This document shows, piece after piece, positions 1 through 5,704 of a stretch of DNA of 7,982 nt (positions are counted from its first letter, which is position 1; every line of letters begins with the position of its first letter). The stretch comes from Chloroflexota bacterium (lineage in GTDB: Bacteria; Chloroflexota; Anaerolineae; B4-G1). The DNA lies in NCBI GenBank assembly GCA_030596915.1, contig JAUVSX010000127.1, positions 1 to 7,982 of the forward strand. The letters run 5' to 3'. Made by a program: the position numbers and the translations under genes. The notes under the pieces were generated by a model that saw nothing but the letters and a program-made list of their open reading frames with translations, was not told where the DNA came from and did not search any database.

Positions 1-23
1 ACGTCGAAGCATTAACCGGACTT

Positions 24-707
24 ATGGAGGCCGTAGTGCCTCTGGTACAGGCGCTCAGTTGGCCTCTCATCGTACTGTTCATCCTGGTTTCCTTCGGCGC
101 GCCCCTGAGAAAGTTCTTGGAGGGTCTCGAGCAGTTCACGTTCAGGGCGGATCTCTCCGGCGTTGAGGCCTCGGCCAGGCGACAGCAGGTCGAGGCCGCA
201 GCCCTTCTCGGCGCGGCTGCTGCCGACAAGGCGGAGAAGTCCGCGTCAGGCGCCGCGGTATCCGGTTCGGACGGCGCCCACGAAATCGCGAGCGCCGTTG
301 CCCAGGCCGTCAGGCCGGAGGTTCTGCCCGCCGTGGGACAGGCGACGGTCCTCTGGGTGGATGACAACCCTGCCAACAACCTCTACGAGCGGCGTGCGCT
401 CGAGGCGCTGGGAGTGCGCTTCACGCTCAGTGAGACAACCGAGGACACCTTGGAGAAGCTGCGGCTCGGCCGGTACGATGCAATCGTGTCTGCTATGCCT
501 CGTCCTGCTGACGACGAGGCCGAGTACCCGCTGCTCAAGGGCCAGCACAAGGCGGGAGATACCACTCCCCTGATCGAGTACGCTGACGCAAGCTCGCCCG
601 ACCACAGGGCGCAGGCCCACCGGCGGGGCGCGTTCGGTAGTACCAGCAGGCCCGAGGAGCTGTTCGCGCTTGTTATTAGCGCTATCGAGCACGGCGGAGG
701 TCGCTAG
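24..707 (+). CDS. Membrane-anchored protein with a degenerate response-regulator receiver domain
   Basis: The 227-residue product has one hydrophobic segment (about residues 5-27). An Ala/Glu-rich linker follows (about 45-100), with a stretch reading ASARRQQVEAAALLGAA. The C-terminal domain (about 107-222) resembles a CheY-like receiver. Its first strand reads VLWVDDNP, giving the usual acidic pair at D113-D114. The position expected to hold the phosphorylated Asp (family pattern ISDMGRP) reads VSAMPRP, so A157 replaces it. The usual Thr and Lys switch residues also appear lost (A187 in IEYADAS; SRP at 208-210 where a KP-type motif is expected). I infer a pseudo-receiver that binds a partner or signals without phosphorylation. 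Its output and partner are unknown. No Shine-Dalgarno sequence precedes ATG 24, and the frame stays open from base 3, so the true start may lie outside the window. It ends with TAG. The receiver fold is likely; the role is not known. Confidence 0.75.
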   Translation: MEAVVPLVQALSWPLIVLFILVSFGAPLRKFLEGLEQFTFRADLSGVEASARRQQVEAAALLGAAAADKAEKSASGAAVSGSDGAHEIASAVAQAVRPEVLPAVGQATVLWVDDNPANNLYERRALEALGVRFTLSETTEDTLEKLRLGRYDAIVSAMPRPADDEAEYPLLKGQHKAGDTTPLIEYADASSPDHRAQAHRRGAFGSTSRPEELFALVISAIEHGGGR

Positions 708-747
708 GTGCGCGCGGCTGGCCACGAGGTTCCAGATACGCGCTCGC

Positions 748-752
748 GGAGG
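748..752 (+). promoter_or_regulatory. Ribosome binding site GGAGG for the cupin gene
   Basis: GGAGG lies 4 bases before GTG 757, which opens the cupin frame. The spacing is short but workable. It supports starting the cupin at 757 rather than at the TTG at 670, which would overlap the upstream gene by 38 bases. A second GGAGG at 696-700 precedes a GTG at 708 with better spacing (7 bases), but that frame closes after 19 codons. Confidence 0.45.
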
Positions 753-756
753 CCTG

Positions 757-1141
757 GTGAGAGCTGAAGGGACGGTGCATCATCCTGGCGATGAGTTCTA
801 TACCGAGGAGCGATGCTACATCACCGAGCTGCTCAACTGCGCAGATGACCAGCGCCTTTCCATCGCCCAGGCGCGCGTGGAGGCCGGGGTCACCACCGCC
901 TGGCACCGGCTCAACGGTGTGCACGAGCGCTACGTAGTCACGAGGGGCCAAGGCCTGGTAGAGGTTGGAGATATGCCGCCCTCCGTCGTGGGGCCCGGTG
1001 ACGTCGTGAGCATACCACCAGCGGTGCGCCAGCGAATCACTTGCCTGGGCCGACCAGGACCTGGTGTTCCTCTGCGTCTGTACACCCCGTTACGCGCCCG
1101 GGTGCTACGAGGACCTCGATGGGCAGCGCCAGCGGGCGTGA
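757..1141 (+). pseudogene. Single-domain cupin protein, interrupted by a +1 frameshift
   Basis: The gene encodes a small cupin (double-stranded beta-helix) protein of about 127 residues if the frame is repaired. From GTG 757 the frame gives recognisable cupin sequence, including EERCYITELLN, a first cupin motif around WHRLNGVHERY with candidate metal ligands H, H and E, and the PGDVVSIPP turn. Motif 2 lacks the usual His, so metal binding is doubtful. After GDVVSIPPAVRQRITCLG (about 1050) the frame drifts into Arg/Pro-rich low-quality sequence that runs to 1176. The next frame, from 1052, continues the family pattern: DQDLVFLCVCTPRYAP, then CYEDLDG, ending at TGA 1139-1141. One extra base in the GGGCCG stretch near 1051 explains this. 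It may be a real lesion or a sequencing error. Small cupins of this type vary in role, so no substrate can be assigned. It lies 49 bases after the receiver-like gene, on the same strand. Confidence 0.75.
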
Positions 1142-1213
1142 GAAGCTGGTCCCGTCACCATAAGGAACACGTCTGAGAAACGGGAGCGATCTCGCTGGAA
1201 GAACTGCGCGCGA

Positions 1214-1250
1214 TCACGCATCCCGTCCCACGCGCGGATGGGATGCGTGA
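1214..1250. terminator. 15-bp hairpin between convergent genes, possible bidirectional terminator
   Basis: The arms at 1214-1228 (TCACGCATCCCGTCC) and 1236-1250 (GGATGGGATGCGTGA) are complementary except for one position that forms a G-U pair in the + strand RNA. A 7-base loop separates them. The hairpin lies between the ends of the cupin gene (+) and the PA14 gene (-), where a shared terminator is expected. Neither side has a T-tract, so it would be an atypical intrinsic terminator or an mRNA 3'-end stabiliser. The rest of the 1142-1315 gap shows nothing recognisable. Confidence 0.5.
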
Positions 1251-1315
1251 CCCTTGAGCGCTCCCCGAGCGAGCTCGGCGTGTTGATGTGGCCGACGTCG
1301 CGCTTTCCAACAAGG

Positions 1316-3295
1316 CTAATGGCAATCGTCCGGCGGCCTTATGTAGAGACCAACTTTCGCAGTCTGCCCGGCAGACGTCACCGACGCGTTGCCGACCATT
1401 GCTCCCAGCACCGAGCTCCAGAGGTTGAACGTCATCGAGCCTGAAGTCGGGCCGCCTTTGATCACTTGCTCCCAGGCGTACGTGTAGCGGCAGTCCCCAC
1501 CACGCCCCCGCACGAAGACCGTTGCTTCCCACCCGCCCCCGACGCAGCGTGTCGACACTGCCCAGGCCTCCAGGATGAGAGGCCCACTGGGACAGGCCGG
1601 CGCCACCGGTGGCCGCGCAGGTGCCGACGGCGCCCCAGGTGCGGCGCCCGCCCTGGTCCAGGTGACGGGTGCCCGGGCAACCTGCGTCCTCTCGAAGTAC
1701 TCCACGCGGACCGTGTGGTTCCCGGCTCCCGGCGTGTAGTCCCGTACGCGCGTGCCCCGCATCGGATACCAGGCGTTGATGAGAAGCCGGTCGTCCACGT
1801 ACAGGCGCACACCGTCGTCGGTATACGTTCTGAACCGATACTGGCCAACCTCGAATGGGAAAGCGCCGGTCCAGCGAACCGAGAAGTGATCTTGGTTGAC
1901 GCCTGGACCAGGCTCGCCCCACCCCCAGTTGTAGTCTATGGCTGGATCTGACCGCACGAGGACCGGCGTCCCCGACAGGTTCTGGTTGTTGAAGTACTCC
2001 CCCTGGAACGGACCTGTTACCGGCGGGCCTGGGGTGGGAGGAGGCGCCCCGTCACCCGGTGATGGAGGAGTGATACTCGGTTCCCACCAGAACCGGATAC
2101 GGGCGAAGCCGGTCTCCTCATAGTACTTCACCGTGATCGGGTGCCACCCCTCGAGATAGGTGCCATCTACGTAGTGCCACTGGTACTCTAGCGGGCCCCA
2201 GTAGTCCATCAGCAGCCGGTCGCCCAGCCAGACCCTGAACCCATCGTCCGACCGCACGTTGAACCGGTAGTATCCGGGCGAGAAGTAGACCTGGCGCCGC
2301 CACATCGCAGAGAAGTGATCGGACGGCATCCAGGGGGCGGCAGGCCCTTCGCCCCAGTCGAAGTTGATCTCCGCGTCGTCGCGGATCATCGTGGGGCCCC
2401 CGCGGAGTTCTTTGTTGTCGTAGTAACGTCCCTCCCAGCCCGCGAAGGTGCCGAGCCGGTCCCACCACACGTGGGCGGCAGCGTCGCCGCCGTGTTCGTA
2501 GTACGCCACGACGATGCTGTGCTGCCCGTCCGCCAGGTAGCGGTCGCCGTGCCGCGTGTTCGGCAGCTTCTGGTCAAACCAGGCATCTACGACGAGCGCG
2601 CCATCGACGTAGATGCGCACGCCATCGTCGCAACTGGCGTAGAACCGGTACGTACCGGCGAGGAATCCTGTCGACCTCGTCCAGCGTACGGAGAAGTTGT
2701 CGGCGGGCACAGCCGGATCAGGACTCCCCGTCCCCCAACTGAAATCGATCGCCGCGTCATCACGGATCAGCACCGGGGAACCAGCGAGGTCACGGTTGCT
2801 GTAGTACTCCCCACGATACCCCTTCCCGCCGGTGATTCTCTCCCACCCGGCCTGCACGACAGCCGTGCCCGTCTGCTCGAAGTACTCGACGCGCACCGAG
2901 TGAGTCCCGCGAGGCACGAAGTGGTCGATAGATGACCAGTATGCCTGGCGCTCGCGCCAATCGTCGACGACGAGCGTCCCCCCTACCCAGATGCGGATCC
3001 CGTCGTCCGACCGGTAGGAGAAGCGGTATGTCCCAGCCTCGAACCACTCGGAGCGTGTGAACCGGGCGGAGAAGTTGTCGTTTGGGATGCCCGGTCCAGG
3101 GCTACCGTGCCCCCAATCGAAGTTGAGACTGCCCTCGTAGCGCGTGAGGGCCGGCCCGCCAGCCAGGTCGCGATTGGGATAGTACTCAGCGTACCACGAG
3201 CCCTGTGCGTACGCCGGCGCAGCCGACGCCAGGACTCCAACCAGCAAGAACGCAGTGATGGCTACCATGACAAGACGCCTGACCCGAGCTTTCAT
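1316..3295 (-). CDS. Secreted protein with four PA14 domains and a C-terminal Cys-containing module
   Basis: The 659-residue product starts at ATG 3295, chosen because AAGGAGG lies 6 bases upstream and a signal peptide follows directly. Basic residues 1-7 are followed by a hydrophobic core and a likely cleavage site after APAYA (about residue 30). Four PA14-like domains follow at about 33-159, 160-286, 287-408 and 429-547. Each opens with a pattern like EYY-N-DLAG-P and a later FDWG/SWG-type turn. Each keeps the DDG motif (D97-D98, D223-D224, D350-D351, D493-D494), which in PA14 lectins contributes to Ca2+-dependent sugar binding. A Pro/Gly-rich linker (about 409-428) separates domains 3 and 4. 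A second Pro/Ala linker leads to an unrecognised module (about 571-659) with four Cys at or near it (568, 584, 602, 658), possibly two disulfides. I see no LPXTG motif or C-terminal membrane anchor. Role inferred: extracellular carbohydrate binding or adhesion. No catalytic domain is visible. It ends with TAG. Confidence 0.88.
   Translation of the reverse strand: MKARVRRLVMVAITAFLLVGVLASAAPAYAQGSWYAEYYPNRDLAGGPALTRYEGSLNFDWGHGSPGPGIPNDNFSARFTRSEWFEAGTYRFSYRSDDGIRIWVGGTLVVDDWRERQAYWSSIDHFVPRGTHSVRVEYFEQTGTAVVQAGWERITGGKGYRGEYYSNRDLAGSPVLIRDDAAIDFSWGTGSPDPAVPADNFSVRWTRSTGFLAGTYRFYASCDDGVRIYVDGALVVDAWFDQKLPNTRHGDRYLADGQHSIVVAYYEHGGDAAAHVWWDRLGTFAGWEGRYYDNKELRGGPTMIRDDAEINFDWGEGPAAPWMPSDHFSAMWRRQVYFSPGYYRFNVRSDDGFRVWLGDRLLMDYWGPLEYQWHYVDGTYLEGWHPITVKYYEETGFARIRFWWEPSITPPSPGDGAPPPTPGPPVTGPFQGEYFNNQNLSGTPVLVRSDPAIDYNWGWGEPGPGVNQDHFSVRWTGAFPFEVGQYRFRTYTDDGVRLYVDDRLLINAWYPMRGTRVRDYTPGAGNHTVRVEYFERTQVARAPVTWTRAGAAPGAPSAPARPPVAPACPSGPLILEAWAVSTRCVGGGWEATVFVRGRGGDCRYTYAWEQVIKGGPTSGSMTFNLWSSVLGAMVGNASVTSAGQTAKVGLYIRPPDDCH
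1655..3199 (-). repeat. Four tandem PA14 repeat units in the coding sequence
   Basis: The PA14 units occupy about 3199-2819, 2818-2438, 2437-2072 and 2011-1655 on the minus strand. Units 1 to 3 are nearly contiguous; unit 4 follows a linker rich in Pro and Gly. They share domain-level motifs (EYY/RYY opening, GSPGPG-like loop, DNFS/DHFS, W-R, YRF, DDG-R-WV, VEYFE/KYYEE) but differ at many positions. This points to old duplications rather than recent expansion. Boundaries are approximate. Confidence 0.8.
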
Positions 3296-3301
3296 CACAA
3301 G

Positions 3302-3308
3302 CCTCCTT
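3302..3308 (-). promoter_or_regulatory. Ribosome binding site AAGGAGG for the PA14 protein
   Basis: The minus strand reads AAGGAGG, then 6 bases, then ATG at 3295. This near-perfect Shine-Dalgarno fixes the start 15 codons downstream of the first in-frame ATG (3340) and places the signal peptide at the very N-terminus. Confidence 0.85.
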
Positions 3309-3357
3309 AGCACATGTCTACGCCACATCGGCACCGGCAATCCGCCCGACCCCGCTC

Positions 3358-3363
3358 ATTATA
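3358..3363 (-). promoter_or_regulatory. Candidate -10 box TATAAT for the PA14 gene
   Basis: A perfect TATAAT lies on the minus strand in the 103-base gap between the end of the glycosyltransferase frame and ATG 3295. It would give a leader of roughly 55 bases. No good -35 hexamer lies 16-18 bases upstream (the sequences there are GC-rich, such as GTGCGC), so the promoter may be weak or activator-dependent, or the match may be chance. If real, the PA14 gene does not depend on the broken upstream gene for transcription. Confidence 0.5.
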
Positions 3364-3398
3364 CACTCTGATCGTCCACCGCGCACGATCTCTGCCGC

Positions 3399-5138
3399 TC
3401 ACTGGATATCCATGTCGTGGGGCACTGCGTTGGAGGCCGGCGCCGTAGCGATTGGCACTGCATCATCTGGGAAGCGTCCACCATCCGGGCCCACGGCCGG
3501 CAGCCGCTCTCCACTGTCCGCGTCGTAGATCCCCACAGCAGCCCGTACCCAACCCGGGAGCACCTGCGATCCAATCGTGAGATAGCGAACCTCCTCTACG
3601 ACGTCACCGTGACGCCACATCCAGAATGGGAAGAGGCCGTTGATTGGGTAGCCATCCGACTGGGCGACCAACCCACCCGCTGCATCATAGAGATGAACGA
3701 ACACCCGATAGTCAGCGTCTGTCAACGGGCCATCAGAGCGCCATACAAGCCGGACTGCTGCCAACTCCCGCCCCACGGGGGCCAGGTCAGCTTGGCTCAG
3801 TGTGACGCGTTCCCCAAACACCGCCATTGGCTCGGCTGACGCCACGCTCTGGTGGACCACACGTCCCGCTGCCCGAAGCTGAAGCGCGTCCTCGCCCAGG
3901 TGGACGATCTGAACGCGGTCAGCATTCCAGATGCGCTCCGCCAGGCCGTCCCAGGAGACCTCGGGCCCGCGGATGCCGTAGTAGTATCCTGGCCACGGCG
4001 GCAACTCGTTGGCGAACTTCGCGGTGAAGACGTCTCTCTCGGTCCCGCTGTTGGCCCACACCAGGTCGTCGACGCCAACGTAGCGCGGCATGAACTCGAC
4101 CCCTTCGTGGCCCACCGGATACACGATCCGGCCAGGCGCCAGCCACGCAGGATAGTTGACGACCAGGTGCTCCTCGTCCGCCGGCGCCGCGGCGATGGTC
4201 TCGCTAGCCTGCCAGATGAGGTCGCCACCCAGCCGGTGAGTGGCCTGCCTCTCGCGCACGAAGCCGAAGCTAAACACAAGAACGGCCGCCAGCCCAAGCA
4301 GCGCCAGGCCCTTCGATGGCGCGCCAATCCGGCGCCTGCCGTCGGATACCAGGTCCCCGATTCCGACGGCCCACGCGATCGTGGTCCCCACACTCGCCAG
4401 GTAGAGCACCCTGGGAGCGTTTATGATGTAGTCGTAGGACAACACGAGCGACGCGGGAAGGACCGCGATGGCGAACCATGCCAGCGCCAGCCCCAACTCC
4501 CGGAGGCGATTGTGGCGCAGCGCAATAACGAGGAACAGCACAACCGTCACACCCGCCGCAAGGTAGGCACTCGTGAGATCACTCCACCCGAGGTGGGCCA
4601 TCAGCAGGCGACCCGCGGGCGCCACCGGGTACGCCAGACCCTGGAGCAGGTATGCGCCGGTCTGCACGAAGCGGGCGACAGTGAACGGGGGAAGAGCGCT
4701 GGTCTGCCGGGGAATCGCGAAGTAGATCGGAACGTACGCAACGGCCAGCGCAATGTACGCGAGTGGCCAGCCGAGGCCGCGAATGGTCTGTTTGGGCTGG
4801 GGACGAAGGAGATAGAATGCCAGGAGCAGGACCCCGATCACCAGCGCGGATTCGTGCGCGAAGAACGCTGCCGCCGCGAGCCCCAATGACGCGGCTCGCA
4901 ACCACCCTGCCGGTTTGGAGGCGGCGCGGAGGGCGATGAGAAGCGAGCCAAGCACCAAGAAGGTGGCCAGAGGATGTGTCAATGAAGCCACCCACGGCAC
5001 GGCTTGATATGAGACCGGGAAACTCAGGAACAGCACGCCGGCGGCGAGTCCGACCCAGCGCGCGGCCCGACCCGTGACGATGCGCCGAGCCAGCGCGACG
5101 ACGAGCAGCGCGTTGAGAATGTGCAGCACGACGTTCAC
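3399..5138 (-). CDS. Open downstream part of the interrupted glycosyltransferase (579 codons)
   Basis: This is the longest uninterrupted part of the frame described above. A restart at GTG 5138 would give a protein without helix 1, the DD motif or the RPL segment. Membership of the GT-C superfamily would still be visible, but catalysis would probably be lost. No Shine-Dalgarno is close to GTG 5138; the nearest purine run, on the minus strand, is over 20 bases upstream. I consider independent expression unlikely. An automatic annotation would probably report this part as the gene. Confidence 0.4.
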   Translation of the reverse strand: MNVVLHILNALLVVALARRIVTGRAARWVGLAAGVLFLSFPVSYQAVPWVASLTHPLATFLVLGSLLIALRAASKPAGWLRAASLGLAAAAFFAHESALVIGVLLLAFYLLRPQPKQTIRGLGWPLAYIALAVAYVPIYFAIPRQTSALPPFTVARFVQTGAYLLQGLAYPVAPAGRLLMAHLGWSDLTSAYLAAGVTVVLFLVIALRHNRLRELGLALAWFAIAVLPASLVLSYDYIINAPRVLYLASVGTTIAWAVGIGDLVSDGRRRIGAPSKGLALLGLAAVLVFSFGFVRERQATHRLGGDLIWQASETIAAAPADEEHLVVNYPAWLAPGRIVYPVGHEGVEFMPRYVGVDDLVWANSGTERDVFTAKFANELPPWPGYYYGIRGPEVSWDGLAERIWNADRVQIVHLGEDALQLRAAGRVVHQSVASAEPMAVFGERVTLSQADLAPVGRELAAVRLVWRSDGPLTDADYRVFVHLYDAAGGLVAQSDGYPINGLFPFWMWRHGDVVEEVRYLTIGSQVLPGWVRAAVGIYDADSGERLPAVGPDGGRFPDDAVPIATAPASNAVPHDMDIQ

Positions 5139-5420
5139 TGCGTGAAGCAGTGAGGCGTGAAATCCCCCCGTCAGCCACAGGCTAGCCTACCAAACCGTGA
5201 AGGGCAATGGGCGGTAGTACCCAACGCCGGCCGCCCCCGTCCACAGCTCGACCAGAGAGCTCTGCTCCACCCACCGCAGGTCGAGGGGATCATCGAAGAA
5301 GAACGGCAGCCTTATGCTGTCGCCATACAGGATCAGGCCGACGGCGATCAGGAGCACGATCTCCCCGGGGCCGACCGCCACCTTGATCCTCGTCGGCCTG
5401 ATGTGTGCGCGCCGGTCCAT
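3399..5420 (-). pseudogene. GT-C fold (TMTC/PMT-like) membrane glycosyltransferase, interrupted by an in-frame TAG
   Basis: The frame from ATG 5420 to TGA 3399-3401 would encode about 673 residues but has one TAG at 5187-5189 (codon 78). Before the stop come helix 1 (about 19-35), the luminal-type FFFDDPLDLRW motif with the presumed catalytic acidic pair D43-D44, and YYRPLPFTVW. After it the same frame continues HASLLHAVNVVLHILNALLV, a typical continuation in TMTC/PMT-like O-glycosyltransferases. About ten more helices follow to residue ~388, including a FFAHES segment. A soluble C-terminal region (~389-673) follows, with a beta-rich part around VHLYDAAGGL and FWMWRHGD. The family uses polyprenyl-linked sugars on the outer face of the membrane; the substrate here is unknown. 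Homology-like sequence on both sides in one frame points to a single-base change (CAG or AAG to TAG) or a sequencing error. The receiver-like and PA14 genes end with TAG, so TAG recoding is unlikely. Confidence 0.75.
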
Positions 5421-5431
5421 AACCAACCAGC

Positions 5432-5459
5432 ATTCTACCCCCGCAATCGACGCCGTCAA
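5432..5459 (-). promoter_or_regulatory. Sigma-70-type promoter of the glycosyltransferase gene (TTGACG-N16-TAGAAT)
   Basis: On the minus strand the -35 box TTGACG (5459-5454) and -10 box TAGAAT (5437-5432) are 16 bases apart. Each matches consensus at five of six positions. Transcription would start near 5425, only about 5 bases before ATG 5420, giving a nearly leaderless mRNA. This fits the lack of a Shine-Dalgarno before that ATG. The promoter is intact although the gene carries a nonsense codon. Confidence 0.65.
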
Positions 5460-5579
5460 GCGGAAGCGCGGTCTGCCCGGTCGGCCCCCTGTCCGGCGAG
5501 GGCGCTTGAGCTGCGCGGAAGGCCTGCGCGCGAGTCGGCGCGACCAATTGCGGCAGACGGGCGCGCTGCATGCTGCGCC

Positions 5580-5607
5580 TTGACAGCGCTGCCCGCCCGC
5601 GTACAAT
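5580..5607 (+). promoter_or_regulatory. Sigma-70-type promoter of the pdxA-kinase operon (TTGACA-N16-TACAAT)
   Basis: A perfect -35 box TTGACA (5580-5585) and a -10 box TACAAT (5602-5607) are separated by 16 bases. Transcription would begin near 5614, leaving a leader of about 90 bases before ATG 5705. The leader holds a small GC hairpin (5643-5656, 5-bp stem). This promoter also argues against the upstream in-frame starts at 5570 and 5606, which lie before or within it. The 5421-5704 region between the two divergent genes contains no gene. Confidence 0.75.
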
Positions 5608-5704
5608 GCACCACAGGTCCTTCTACCGCGAAGCGCTCCCTGGGCCGGCAGCGGCCACGTCGCAGGAGACGGACCCGCGCGGCGCAGGGGCCCGCCACCA
5701 GGTG

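Noticed and set aside
1155..1922. 255-codon minus-strand frame overlapping the end of the PA14 gene
   Set aside because: It is an out-of-frame shadow of PA14 domain 4 and the Cys module, with Arg/Gly/Ser-rich composition and no domain.
3852..4889. 345-codon open frame on the plus strand opposite the glycosyltransferase
   Set aside because: Its product is Arg/Gln/Pro-rich with no motif, while the opposite strand shows membrane helices and a soluble domain of a known family.
5187..5189. Stop-codon recoding (amber suppression) in the glycosyltransferase
   Set aside because: The receiver-like gene and the PA14 gene both end with TAG, and no context for recoding is visible.
5560..5579. GC-rich imperfect palindrome touching the -35 box of the pdxA promoter, considered as an operator
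   Set aside because: Only the outer 5 bases of each half pair, which is not convincing in this base composition.
5570..5704. N-terminal extension of the PdxA frame to 5570
   Set aside because: It would contain the -35 and -10 boxes, so it would not be transcribed, and it has no PdxA family similarity.
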